64,000 bases of DNA, taken from assembly GCF_000143415.4 (NCBI RefSeq), contig NW_003314264.1, positions 4,091,229 to 4,155,228 on the forward strand. The letters run 5' to 3'. Position 1 is the stretch's first letter. The number at the start of each line of letters is the position of its first letter. This DNA is from Selaginella moellendorffii (taxonomy: Eukaryota > Streptophyta > Lycopodiopsida > Selaginellales > Selaginellaceae). Made by a program: the position numbers and the translations under genes. The notes beneath the pieces were generated by a model. The model ran no database searches. It saw nothing but the letters and a program-made list of their open reading frames with translations, and was not told where the DNA came from. Below, piece by piece: positions 23,743 to 34,860 of this stretch.

Positions 23743-24114
23743 TAATGATTCACCCTCCACCCGAATATAAAGATTCGGGTCTGCCTCGCTACGGGAAAAG
23801 CCCACACTTAGTATAAAATCGTCAAAGCGTTTGTACCAAGATCTGGGTGCTTGTTTCAAGCTGTAGACAGCTTTCTTGAGAAGCCAGAGATGATCCTCTT
23901 TTCCAGCGGCTAGAAATCCTTCTGGCTGTGCCATATAGATTTCTTCTTCAAGCGCACCATAAAGAAATGCCGTGGTCACATCCATCTGTTCCAGATCAAA
24001 GTCTCCCACCGCAGCAAAATTAATCAAGGAACGAAGAGTAGAATGCTTAACCACTGGAGCAAAGGTGTCGTTGTAGTCAAGTCCAGGAACTTGCGAGCAT
24101 CCTTTCGCCACCAA
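23620..24114 (-). pseudogene. Copia reverse transcriptase, N-terminal part
   Basis: Reads GLDYNDTFAPVVKHSTLRSL, QMDVTTAFLYGALEEEIYM, and LKKAVYSLKQAPRSWYKRFD, then ADPNLYIRVEGES near 23745. Codons below about 23742 in this frame are the inverted segment read backwards and are not RT. Confidence 0.9.
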
Positions 24115-24471
24115 TCGCGCCTTGTAGCGAACCGAGGAGGCGGTGGGGTTGGTGGTGTTGGAGTAGAAGCGGGCATGGGTTGTTGCGTAGGGACTGTTTG
24201 AAGCGGCACAGTGATCGTGCCGACAGTCAACTGATCTTGTTCCGCTTCAACGTCATTTTCTTCGGTCAAGGTAGGTCTGGAAGTAGAACCTTGACTAGAA
24301 GGAAGAAACGAATTCTCGTTGAAAACCACATCTCTGCTCAGGATCTCCTGCTTCGTGATTGGATTCCAGAGACGATAGGCTTTGTGATCGAGGCTGTAGC
24401 CCACAAACACAGACTTCTGGCTCTTGGGGTCCAATTTCTTGCGCATTCCATCAGGGATGTGTGCCCACGCT

Positions 24472-25527
24472 TCACACCCGAATATTCTCAGATGCGTAAC
24501 TGTAGGTTTCTTGCCACTCCATGAGGAGATAGTTCGCCGTCAAGACAGCGTGAAACCAGAAGCTGCGAGGCAAACCACTGGAAAGTAGCATTGCCCGAGC
24601 ACTCTCCACTAGTGTGCGACTCTTGCGCTCAGCTACGCCATTCTGTTGTGGAGTCTCTCGCGTTGTAAGTTCTCGCACAATCCCTCCTTGCTCACACAGC
24701 TGGTTGAAAGCATTGGAAGTGAATTCGCCTCCACCATCACTTCTCAATCGCTTGAGCATTTTCCCAGTTTGTGTTTCGCCCATATCCTTGAAAGTCTGGA
24801 AGTAGTGTAACGATTGGGATTTGCGAGCCATAGGGTAGATCATAGTGCGACGACTGTAGTCATCAATGAAACTGATAAAGTATTGGATACCTCCCACTGC
24901 TGTGGTGGCCATCGGGCCACACACATCAGTGTGTACAAGTTCCATGAGCTCTGTAGCTCGAGATGCTCCAGTCTTGGGGAAAGGTTGGCGAGTAGATTTT
25001 CCGAGCTGACAGCCCTGGCAAAATGGAAGAACGGCTCTTGGGTCCAGGTCTAGACCTTCAACCATCTGCTCGCGTGCGAGCTGCTTGATTCTATCAGCAC
25101 TAGGATGCCCCAGGCGTGCGTGCCAAAGCTCCAGTGAGTGACTGGTCGTTGTCTTTTGTACGTGTAGGCCCAGACTCCGTCCAGCAAGATCTGGCAGCAT
25201 GGTAAGGCGGTAGAGATCACGCCGTCCAGGCCGGGACGCTGTGAGGATGGCTCCTGTGGTCGAGATCAGCTGGAATTGGCGAGGTGTAATGGCGAACTGA
25301 TACCCATCCTCAGCAAATTGTCCCACAGAGAACAAATTAGCACATAAACCAGGAATATAAAGAACCTCGTGGATCTTTACGACTATTAACATAGGCTTCA
25401 AAGTACTTATCACTGTTGAACATATGGTCTGTAGCAGCAGAATCCAGGTAGATGCACTCTGCAGACAGTGCTGCCACAGCCATAGCTCGTGACAAGATGA
25501 AGGCGTGTACCACCTTTTTCTTTGCAT
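24472..25527 (-). pseudogene. Copia integrase region
   Basis: After EVLYIPGLCANLFSVGQ the frame holds the GAG-pre-integrase zinc region (LWHARLGH, CQGCQLGK). The integrase core follows, with catalytic Asp residues in HTDVCGPM and RSDGGGEF and the third acidic residue in QQNGVAERKS. It shifts frame at both ends. Confidence 0.9.
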
Positions 25528-26359
25528 TGTTCCTTACAGGCTTGAGAGATGGATTTTTCACCCAGCATTGAGCTTCGTCATGGCCTTTCTTGTTGCAATG
25601 AGAACACTTGGGCTTCTTGGATGAAGAGGCTCCTTGTTTCCCTTTGTTCACTGGTTCTTTCCTGAGAGAAGAGTAGAATGCAACGGCCTCTGATCCTGTT
25701 GTTGCTCTTCGTCTCAGATCATCGTCCTGGAGGCTACTGATCACGCCATTCAGGGTTAGAGGAGTTCCAGTGGTAGTGAGGCTACGTATGAGAGGATCAA
25801 AGGATGGAGGAAGTGTGACGAGCACCAGCTCTGCTTCTTCTTCATCCTCTATGGTTGCTCCCACATCCTTAAGATCATCTAAGATGGTTCTCACAGCAGC
25901 AAGATGATCCTTGAGGTCGTCCCCTTCAGCCATCACCAGTGCATGAAGCTGCTTCCGTAAAAAAATGCGATGGGATGTTGAAGGGATCTGGTAAGTCTGC
26001 TTCATGGCCTCCCACGCTTCCTTTGCACTCTTGCACCGTCCAATGCAATGGAATTCTCGCCCCTCCAGCGCTGCATGGAATTTGCCCAAAGCTCTCCGGT
26101 CCTTCTTGCGATACTTCGCAGTTTCATCCACTGTAGCTGTATCTGGAAGTGTCTCAGTTCCTGTGGTGATGTCCCAGAGGCCTCGTTCATCCATATAGGA
26201 TTCGAATTTTGTCTTCCAGAAGCGCCAGTTCCTCCCATCAAATTTTGGTGGATTTGCGTCCACTGAAACGATATCCGCTGTAGGCACAGTCGGATTTGTG
26301 ATGGGAGGGGAAATAGGTGGTGGATTTGGAGGCGGATTTGTAGGAACAGTGGCTGCCAT
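25337..26359 (-). pseudogene. Copia gag with zinc knuckle and protease start
   Basis: From the ATG at 26359 (MAATVPTNPP) the frame carries the gag core (FDGRNWRFWKTKFESYM), a CCHC knuckle CSHCNKKGHDEAQC, and the protease motif YLDSAATDHM. The frame is lost shortly after that Asp motif. Confidence 0.9.
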
Positions 26360-26527
26360 GGGTGCCGACACCCAATCCCACCACTCGTTCAAGTCTAGGT
26401 CCAGGTTCTTAGTTGGAGCGTTTGGATTAGGGCACGCCTCTGTCTACGTAGACGGAGGCTCCGATTCACCCTAGCAAGTGTCGCCCTGATCCTACGGTTT
26501 CGAATTCTTCTCGCTCTCCCAGGCATT

Positions 26528-26539
26528 GCTCCGATACCA
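26528..26539 (-). other. Primer-binding site of the copia element
   Basis: The minus strand reads TGGTATCGGAGC, one base from the initiator-Met tRNA complement TGGTATCAGAGC. It marks the inner edge of the 5' LTR, which should occupy part of 26541-26840; its outer end cannot be set because the other LTR is missing. Confidence 0.8.
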
Positions 26540-26541
26540 TC

Positions 26542-27020
26542 TAACGAAAGGTGAAACCGTGTGATGGTGCTCAAGATCCGTCATAGCATATATGGAATGG
26601 AAAATGTACATATATGTGACATGGTGAACCGGTGAAGACTCGTGTCTCTCTACGTGGACTTGCCACGTGGCACAGGGCCACTCTCAACAAGATCATGCAT
26701 ATTGGAGCCTTTTCTACCCCAAGTCCCCATAACCTTCATAAACAGTTATCTATCTATCTATCTGGCACTGGGCTTCTGTTTTGTGAGCCACCCACAAATC
26801 GTTGGCCTTGGCTTGTGATATTTGAGATTGCTCAATGTTAAAAACAATTTTAAAAAGATGACTGAAGCTCTAGACGTTGGGCCTCTTTCCATATATTATA
26901 TAGTTAGCTAAATCCCTTAGTTTAACGTATTATATTTTTGAAAAAAGTTCTATTTTATGCAACTTTTAGACATTGCTTTTATGGTTTATAAATCCTTTAC
27001 TGTTAGCTTTAAACCTCTTC
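26542..27020. other. Copia 5' LTR (extent unknown) and PPR 3' flank
   Basis: Contains the presumptive LTR next to the primer-binding site, an ATCT microsatellite at about 26744-26762, and AT-rich DNA up to the PPR stop codon. No gene is seen. Confidence 0.4.
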
Positions 27021-28655
27021 CTATATGCTTCGATTCTGTAGCTGCAAAAGCCTGTAGGCCCTGCTCGCAGCGTAATTTCCCAGCTTGAGCTCCTGTTGTA
27101 GCTTGCAAGCACCAGCCAAAGTGCTCCATGCAACATCGTTGGGAAAGAATGGCATGTTGTTGATCAGTTCATCGGCCTGACTGAGCTCCCCCGACCTCGC
27201 AAGTATGTCCACCATGCAAGCATAATGCTCCGCCGCGGGAGTCAATCCAAACTGCGACACCATGCTTGTGAAGCACCACCAGCTGATCTTTACAAGCCCC
27301 GCATGGCTGCACGCGATGATTACGCCCAGAAATGATACCTGGTTCGCCTTGAATCCTTGCACGACCATATCCAGCAGCAACTCCACACACTCGTGGACGC
27401 ATCCAATGCGCGCAAACGCTGCAATGAGCGAGTTCCACGACAGCAAATCTCTGCCGGGCATCCTCTCGAACACCCGCTTGGAGGAGCTCGGCTGGCCGTT
27501 CAATGCGTACATGGCCAGCACGGAGTTCCACGACGCCACCTGAGAGTGCGGCATTTGCGTGAGGATCCTCATGGCGTCTTCGACGTAGCCGCTCTGGCCA
27601 AAGACCACAATAATCGAGTTCCACGACACGGAGCTTCGCGCGGGCATCGTGTCGAATATCAACTTCGCCTCCTCGACCCGGCACTGCTGACCATATATTC
27701 GAATGAGCACCGTCCATGAGACGACGTCCTTCTCGGGCATGGCATCAAAGATCCTCTTGGCCTGGCGGAGATGCCCGTTTTGGGCGTAAGCAGCAATCAA
27801 GGTGTTCCATGACACGGCATTCCACTCGGGCATCCTGTCGAAAGTCCGCTGTGCTTGCTGCAAGTAGCCGGACTGCCCGTATGCGTCCACCATGGCTGTC
27901 CAGGAAATAATGTTCCTCTCGGGCATCCCCGCAAAGAGCCTCTTGGCCGCCTCCAGCTCGCCATTCAAGACGTAAGCCTGAAAGAGAGCGTTCCACGACG
28001 CGGTGTTGTGCTCCGGCATCCGGTGGAACAAGCGCTCGGCCTGGCGGAGGTCCGAGTTCTCGCCATACCCCGAGATCATGGAGTTCCACGAGACCAAGCT
28101 CAAGAAAGGCATCTTGACAAACAGCCCCACAGCTTCATTTAAATGCCCGTTTTGGGCAAATGCTGCAACCATAGCGGACCATGCCACAAGATTTCTCTCC
28201 GGCATTTCATCGAAAACCATCTTTGCTTCTATCAAATAGTTGCTTTGTGCAAAAGCTACAAGCATGCTCGTCCACGACACGACGTTTCTCTCGGGCATGG
28301 CTTGGAAGAGTTTTCTTGCTTCCTCGACATGCCCGTTCCGGGCATATGCTTGGATCATGATGCTCCAGCTGAAAACGTTGGGGTCCCGGATGCTGGCAAA
28401 GATCCTCTGGGCCTCCTCGACGCTTCCGCAGTCGCCATACATCTGGACGAGGATATTGGCCACGAATCTATCGTCCCGGAACTCGCTGTCCAGAATGCGC
28501 GAGTGGAGAAGCCTTGCCTGCGTTAGATCACCCACCTCGCGCACCAGACGCTCGATCAAATCGCGACGCTCCTGCCGCCGCTGCTGGAGTTGGGTTCCCA
28601 GTCGCTCTCGCGGCTCCGATCCGTGTCGACACAGCGGATCGGCGCAAAGATTCAT
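27021..28655 (-). CDS. Pentatricopeptide repeat protein, PLS class without DYW domain
   Basis: An intronless protein of 544 residues from the ATG at 28655. It has about twelve consecutive short PPR units of roughly 31 residues, with the recurrent (V/I)SWxxMIxAYAQNG ... A(K/R)xxFDxMPER pattern, then longer repeats (FLGVIIACSHAGLV) and a partial E-like end (DVAWSTLAGACK). It ends at LQNRSI without E+ or DYW. PPR proteins bind single-stranded organelle RNA one base per repeat and act in editing, splicing or stability. No clear transit peptide is seen, although the first 25 residues hold several Arg and Cys. Lacking a deaminase domain, it would need a partner for editing. Confidence 0.92.
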   Translation of the reverse strand: MNLCADPLCRHGSEPRERLGTQLQQRRQERRDLIERLVREVGDLTQARLLHSRILDSEFRDDRFVANILVQMYGDCGSVEEAQRIFASIRDPNVFSWSIMIQAYARNGHVEEARKLFQAMPERNVVSWTSMLVAFAQSNYLIEAKMVFDEMPERNLVAWSAMVAAFAQNGHLNEAVGLFVKMPFLSLVSWNSMISGYGENSDLRQAERLFHRMPEHNTASWNALFQAYVLNGELEAAKRLFAGMPERNIISWTAMVDAYGQSGYLQQAQRTFDRMPEWNAVSWNTLIAAYAQNGHLRQAKRIFDAMPEKDVVSWTVLIRIYGQQCRVEEAKLIFDTMPARSSVSWNSIIVVFGQSGYVEDAMRILTQMPHSQVASWNSVLAMYALNGQPSSSKRVFERMPGRDLLSWNSLIAAFARIGCVHECVELLLDMVVQGFKANQVSFLGVIIACSHAGLVKISWWCFTSMVSQFGLTPAAEHYACMVDILARSGELSQADELINNMPFFPNDVAWSTLAGACKLQQELKLGNYAASRAYRLLQLQNRSI

Positions 28656-29748
28656 TCCATACAAGTTTTTCTTCTTTTGTGATTTGGCAAAACTACCAGT
28701 GTCTGCAAGTTTTCAAGAGGACCACTTCATTCTCTTTCGAATATTACAACAAGCAATGATCTTAGGTGATTCTCTACTTGATTATTGGAAAACCAAAGCA
28801 TCATCCTTCTCTCTTTTTCTTTCTCTCTTTTCTCTTTCATGCCAATTTGAAGAGAAGAAACCATTTTCACGAAGGAAAATGGGGATCATGCATTGCGGCT
28901 AGATAAACCCAAAGGATCAAATCATTGTCAACGGGAGTGAGCTAAAGAAAGAACTCATCCACTTTGCGTGGCAAACTTATTTGCTTTCTTTTTTTTCGTG
29001 CTCCCGTTTCTCGAAACAGTACGGACATTCGAATGGAAGAATCAAAAGTTGACTCTTGTGAGTGAGGGCGCTTAACAATAATTTGATTGCGGTTTGCTTA
29101 ATTCCGGGACTTACATTTTAAATCCTCGCAAAAGACACACATCCCATCTCATTTGTACACGGTACAACAAAAACACACACCCAAACACACACTCTCTCTC
29201 GTAGTTCCCTTTACATTCTTTTAGCGCTTTAGTTCTCTTCTCTGGGGTGATCTTTGCCTTGCGGCTTGCCCTTCCCAAAATCGCAAGCTTGCGCGCCCAC
29301 TTCGATGATCCAGCAGTATGCAAGCGCTGGCTCTAGAAGCTCGCCACCAGCAGCAGCGCGCTTTGCCGGGGATGATCCTCTTCTTCCTAGTGATCATGCG
29401 GCTTCCTTTGGATGAGATCCATGTCACAGCTTCCTCGATCACGATCCCACCACCACTTGCTCCCCACAGATCCCAAGATATGAGCAGGAAGAACACCACC
29501 ACCGCCACCACTGCCGTGCTACAATCGAGTTCGAGGGGCGACAAAGTTTCCTCTTCTGTCCAAAAGTCTCGGTTTTGATCCACTCGTCGATCCATCCATG
29601 GCTTTGTGTAGTGATCAGTCACCTCCACTGAGTGATACTTCGATTTGATATCACTTACACATCTTGGGAGTGATCTTGATCCTAGGAGAGGAAAGGAAGT
29701 AAACAAGCGAGAAGGGGGAACGGTCGACTATCAAATCACTCCCCCGGA
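28656..29748. other. Intergenic between PPR (-) and GARP factor (+)
   Basis: 1.1 kb between divergent genes. It contains CT-rich and A-rich low-complexity DNA (28802-28835) and an (AC)n-like tract near 29168-29192. The short ORF at 29318-29578 shows no family features. The 3' part is probably the GARP 5' UTR. Confidence 0.45.
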
Positions 29749-31174
29749 ATGATGCAGCAGCTCGATCAAAAGGACAAAGCCATGGCCCGCGAGGAACACT
29801 GTGCCAAGAGCCACTCGCAAGCAAACAGCAGCTCCAGCAACAAGGAGGAGGAACAGGCACACAAGAGCATGAGCGTCAGCTCGCCCGAGAGCTCCTCAGC
29901 GGGGACGAATTCAGGCAAGAGCTGCGACAGCAGTAGCCGCAAGAACAGCAGCAGCAGCGCCGCCACCGCGGGCGGCGTCCGGCAGTACGTGCGATCCAAA
30001 ATGCCGCGCCTCCGATGGACGCCGGACCTCCACCACTGCTTCGTCAATGCCGTGGAGCGGCTGGGCGGCCAGGACCGTGAGTATCTTGTTCGCGCTTGTT
30101 TGATCTTCTCATGGATCATCAAACGGGCTTTTATATCATAGTACCATCTTCTTTCCTTTCAAGATCTTGATCACTTTTGCTTCGTTTGTGTTGCTCAGGA
30201 GCCACTCCCAAGCTGGTTCTACAGCTCATGGATGTCAAAGGATTGACAATTGCGCATGTCAAGAGCCATTTGCAGGTTCCACTTCTTTTTCTGCATTCGT
30301 TTATTTTGGGAAAAACCGCAATTCGGTTTCAACTTCGCAGATGTATCGGAGCATGAAGAATGATGAGAATCACGGCCAAGGTCAGTGCAAAATTTATTTT
30401 GTCAGTCAGACTCATTCCCCGATCCCAAGTAAAAAGCTTTGTGGTTTTCGCTGGTTTTTTCGTTTTTTTTTTTCTGTAGCGAGTTCCGAGGCAGGCCAGG
30501 ATCATCTGGCGTTGATTGACGATCGGAGCTCCCTCGTCGGCACCGCCTTTGCATCTTCTCTACAGCAACACCTTGATCTTGGACACCATCACCCACACGA
30601 AAGCTTTGCAGCCTTCCAGCAACAGGAACAGCAGCAGCAGCACTTCTTCTGCCGTCCTGTGCTTCAGCCACTCGCGAGGTATTTCAATCTCACTGGGATA
30701 CCACCCAAGTCTGACGAGTGATTTCCTGCTTTGCTCATCCGGGGAACCGTGCCTCTCGATCCAATCCTGAAGGCACCACCACCACCAACACCAGCAGGAG
30801 CATGGGTTTATGGTGGAGAGCTCGAGCTCGTCGGGCCTGCGAAGCCACAGGAGCCTGCCAAACGATCTCGTCCACCTCAACGACTACTGGCTGAATTTGC
30901 AGACGCACAAGCAGATCAGCCCCGGGAGCAGCAGCAGCAATTACAGCAGCCGATCCGAGTGGACTCAGAATCATCTCATGCAGATCGATCACCACCACCA
31001 CCACCACCACCACCGAGCTGCGCAGCAGGCAGCGATTAACAACAACAACAACAACGTAATTGACAACAACATCAACAACAGGCATCGAGTTTTCGAGGAG
31101 CTGAGGAAGCAGAGACTTGTTCTCGACTCCTCCTCGCACAGCACCCACGCAACGATGCAACTCCTGGTCAGTAC

Positions 31175-31232
<58 letters not shown>

Positions 31233-31522
31233 ACATCGGTGTGATCGGTTCTCATCGTTTCTCTTTTTGGAAACAGGACCGGATGAACAATCGAAGATCA
31301 AGCCCCGACTCCACTGACGATGACGACGATGATGATGGCAGTAACTTATCACTGTCACTAACAAGTTCCCCCGCTGGCATGAAGAACAAGGCAAAGCGGC
31401 GAAACGGGAAATACATTCGCAGGGGCAGCAGCAGCACTAGTAGCGGGCAGCCGGATCAAAATCGCGGGGAGCCGGTCATAAGATTGGATCTCACGCTCTC
31501 CATCGCCCACAAATCACCGTGA
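29749..31522 (+). CDS. GARP (G2-like) transcription factor with EAR motif
   Basis: Six exons (29749-30076, 30199-30275, 30341-30380, 30480-30678, 30773-31166, 31277-31522) give 427 residues. The DNA-binding domain is [20 protein letters not shown] ... RATPKLVLQLMDVKGLTIAH followed by VKSHLQMYRSMKN, a SHLQMYR-type GARP domain related to the KANADI branch. A Ser-rich N-terminus, then His, Gln and Asn homopolymers, fill the rest. The C-terminus carries LDLTLS, an EAR repression motif, and a second NLSLSL. A transcriptional repressor in the nucleus is the likely role. The last intron contains a (CT)n(CA)n microsatellite. Confidence 0.9.
31179..31234 (+). repeat. (CT)n(CA)n compound microsatellite in a GARP intron
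   Basis: A CT dinucleotide run is followed directly by a CA run, placed between the splice donor (31167) and acceptor (31276) of the last intron. It is likely length-polymorphic. Confidence 0.9.
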
Positions 31523-33162
31523 TCAATCAATCAATCAACAGCAAACTCAACTAAAGTTGGAAGCTAACTCGAACTGAATATTTTGCTAATCTACTATTCA
31601 TGAACCTAGTCACCTAGGGATTTTTGGTTCCTTTTTCTTTCGAGCGTGAGAGATGCCAGACACAATTCTCCTGCGCGTGGATTCCAAGGGCCTGTTCGTC
31701 GCTGATCCATTCAAAACTTCCCGAGTGAAACTTACGAACTCTGCGCCACGGCCGAGCAATAGCTTTCTTTGATTTGACAAAGCAAAGCTCTGGATCCACA
31801 GCAAGGAACTGCTTGAAAAGTCTGTTTTGTTTAAATGGAAGCGAACCATTGAAATGGAGATCGTAGCTCCCCCATGGCTGTCGTCACCACCTTCGTACTG
31901 CAACACTCCACAGTTGTTGTACAGTTGGCTCCTCTTCTCTGTTAGAGCTTACGTTACGAACACTCGAGCAGTCGGTCAAACTACACACAAAGAAAAATAG
32001 AAAGAAAATGAGAAACCACGGAATGTAAAGCAACTAGAAATGGAAGGATTAAGAAACTCTAGCGTGATTTTAATCGGCTCTGGCTGGACTGCACATATAA
32101 CTTCACCATTGTTTATATGCGGCTGCAGGAGCGAGCAGACGCGAAGCGTTACCTAAGCCTCCTCCGGTGATTATCTCTAAAAAGTTCTCATATCACAGGA
32201 GATTAATCGAAGAAAAAGAGGGAGACGATTGTCTATCATGCCATCATTTGCATGCTGCAGCTCCGGACATGGTCCTCAAGAGCAAACAAACAAAGTATTT
32301 CTGCTGGCTAGCTGTACTTGGCTTGTGGACTTTTCATCCATGCGAGAAAAGAAAGAGAAAAAGAAGAAGAATCCTGCCGTGAACTCTCTTCATTCCCGAG
32401 AATGTCACGGAGATGATTGATCGATCCATGCAACACTGCAGGGATTGATCGATCCATCTATCCGACTCCAACACAAGAGTGTGGGTCGTCAGGGAGAGTC
32501 AAGCAAGGCACTCGAGAGATCACCATCCATCAATCTAATCTCTCTAAATCCAAAGTTAAGAAGCTCAAGCTTCCTAGCCGAACGAGAGGGGGCTTTAATG
32601 CTCTCTCGGACGCTTCTTTCCTGCCAAAAGATTTGTTTACGAACCCGGAGAGAAAAAAAAACGAGAGAACTTACGTTTTGGATGATAGCTAGTCAATATC
32701 CTTCACACTGTTGCAGAGCCTCACGTTTGTTTCCTGGTCAATGTCCACAGAGAACTCTAAACAAAAAATAAAAGAGAAAAACAAAAAACGAAATAAAAAA
32801 TTCCTACCAGAAAATAGCATAGCCGACTGTGCACCTCTAGCTTCTACCAAGAACCAACCACGAATAAACACTAAAATCAGAGCAAATGCAAGCTAGCTAC
32901 AATCTATAGGAATAGAGAGAACACTATACTACACCAGGCAGTCAGCAGATTTCACCTTCCTGCAAGGAAGGAAGGATGGAATCATTCATGAAGAACTTGA
33001 ATGCCAACATTTATTCTGTGCTGTGCACTTTGTCGTCACACAAGGTAGAGGACTTCCTTACACACAAGACTCACATACACACACACCCACACAGGAGAAC
33101 TCATCAAAAAGAGTTTGACAAGAAACCAGGAAGAAAAGATAAAGCAAAATCATGTCACATAC
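31523..33162. other. Unannotated DNA downstream of the GARP gene
   Basis: 1.6 kb without a complete gene. On the minus strand 31810-31614 reads an open, codon-like segment (VDPELCFVKSKKAIARPW ... HSGSFEWISDEQALG) ending in a stop at 31614, possibly the last exon of an unresolved gene. The rest is non-coding with A-rich runs. Confidence 0.3.
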
Positions 33163-33724
33163 CTTGGAACAACATAGATGTTCGGTTCGAGACATTAATG
33201 TCGCTCCAAAGCAGCCTCGATCGAGTGTCACCCTCGACTGCAAAACGACATTCTCCATCTTAGCACATTTGCGGACGATGTAATAAAAACCATGAGCAAA
33301 AACAAACGGGCACACTCCAAACAGAGCAGTGCGCAAAGCAAGCAACAACGAACGCAAAACATACCTCCTTCACCAAACTTTTCCCCTCTTTGCTCCCCAG
33401 TGCACGTCTCTGTCCCAGAAGCAGGCGATGCTTCCACTTCACATCCATTCGAATCCGATCGCTTCAGCCTTTTATCTTTAAAAACCAAAAGGAGGAATTA
33501 ATATAAAGCGAAAGAGAAAAGAGAAAAAAAAAGTGGTAAAAGAAACTTCCTGGACGTGCGTCTAGGTTGGTGTCATTAAAATCTCTCCTCGTTGATTGCC
33601 TAGACGTGCTGCAGTAGCAGCTGCAAAATTCTGGCCCTGCTTCTATACTTCTCCCCTGATGCACAGAAGCGATACAGAACGACACTAGTTTTTTCCTCCC
33701 GGCTCGACTCGACTCGAGAGTCAT
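33163..33724 (-). other. Candidate exons of an unresolved minus-strand gene
   Basis: Two consecutive segments have good splice borders and a shared frame: 33475-33365 (KRLKRSDSNGCEVEASPA ... EKFGEG) and 33237-33163 (VEGDTRSRLLWSDINVSN ... LFQG), the latter flanked by TTTTGCAG and GTATGT. Upstream, 33724-33541 (from the ATG at 33724) can join through a weak GTTTCT donor in the same frame. Downstream an acceptor near 32965 would add a few codons and a stop. No family was recognised. The composition (basic, Ser-rich, no membrane segment) would suit a nuclear protein. The model is incomplete. Confidence 0.35.
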
Positions 33725-34860
33725 GTCTTAGAAAACAAACAGGGGTGCGTTACGAACCAGATATCCATAGCCGGCCCCGGCTGCCCGTTAGAACCTTAAA
33801 TATGCCATGCTTGACATTCTATGTCTGCTGCATTTGCTGCTGCGCATCAGGAAAACGATGGTCATACTCCACAGAGTCCACCCGAAACAAACAAAGCAAG
33901 AAACATATTAAATGACTGGAGGGGTGTGTGTACTCGGCACATACCTCTATACTTACTTGTTCTTCGTCTTCTATTTCCAGGGTCTAGATTCTCCATTCAC
34001 AATAGCATGTCAACGTTTGAGTGTTTGGCCACCACCACCACGGACGTGCTTGATTGTTCTTTCTTTGTCTCGTAATTTCACTGCGAGGCATCGAAGGAAT
34101 TAGGTAGGTAGAGGGACTGATAAAAAAGAAGTCACCAGTCAAGCGTAAGCAAAGCTCCTAAATCAGAAAAGTAGCAAAGCGTACCCGCGCATATAACATT
34201 CCCTCTCGGTTATTCCTTGTTCCTTGCAGCAGCTACAAGTCCGGAAAAGAAAGGAAGAAAAAAAAAGAGAACATCACCATCAGATCAAGCAAAGCGAGAA
34301 ATATAAAGAGAAATTCCACTCACGAAACTTTATAAGCGCTTGCATGAGAGAATCAGTCGTTCTCCTCCACCATCTCTGAGATGGATGCTCAAAGGGTCAT
34401 CCGATAGTTGCCTCTACCAAATCCAGAATATATTGCACCAAACCAAGGACAATCCCCGTGGATCGACAGATTGCAACCTTCAACAAGATCCAAAAGCCAA
34501 GCATTAGTAGGTGCCAAAACCAACAAAGAAATGTAAGAAGTATCAAAAGCTTCAGGCTCTCAACAAACAGCCCATACCCCGTAACTGCACCAGTCGATGT
34601 CAATCGCCTTGTTGCTTGCTTGCTTCCTTTCTTCCACCTTGAAAAAACCAAGTCCCCCGCAAGGACGAAAGAAGGAAACAGAGAAAACAAAGCAGAATTG
34701 AATGAAGCGAAGCTGCCAAAAACTTTGGAACCAAACCCGGTCGTTTTAAGTCGGATCATTGAAAACTCTGTTTGCTGATGATATACAGAAGAAAAAACGA
34801 CTTTAGTCTGTTGTTCTCCCCCCCAATCACCCCGCTATCCCCTGTGTAAAGTGTCCCTTT
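33725..34860. other. Unannotated DNA, possible upstream exons
   Basis: A short exon-like segment lies near 34234-34187 on the minus strand (LLQGTRNNREGMLYAR between good splice sites). A 120-codon hydrophobic ORF runs at 34759-34397. Neither could be joined into a gene. The region is also 3' of the plastid membrane-protein gene and may contain its 3' UTR. Confidence 0.3.

Larger units (their letters stand above)
23195..26541 (-). mobile_element. Ty1/copia LTR retrotransposon, 3'-truncated
   Basis: Minus-strand order is primer-binding site (26539-26528), gag with zinc knuckle, protease, integrase, reverse transcriptase, then the start of RNase H. Integrase before RT is diagnostic for copia. 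The RNase H segment near 23200-23280 still reads a decayed GYCDADF...STFGY-like block in mixed frames. The element then stops at the decayed gypsy remnant, without an identifiable 3' LTR. Frameshifts near 25380 and 24450 and an internal inversion at 23579-23742 make it defective. Confidence 0.88.

Noticed and set aside
27169-28902. Several open frames antisense or out of frame to the 27-28.7 kb PPR gene
   Set aside because: Shadows of the PPR repeats in other frames.
29168-29200. Short CA- and CT-rich runs as a possible repeat array or CRISPR
   Set aside because: Simple microsatellite sequence without spacers.
30731-31039. Alternative frame through the GARP exon rich in Pro
   Set aside because: The spliced frame (exon from 30773) gives His/Gln runs that connect in phase with both neighbouring exons and an EAR end; the other frame does not connect.
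34397-34759. Hydrophobic minus-strand ORF of 120 codons as a stand-alone gene
   Set aside because: Leu/Phe richness is what T-rich non-coding DNA gives; no signal-peptide layout or family match. Kept only as a possible exon in the region note.
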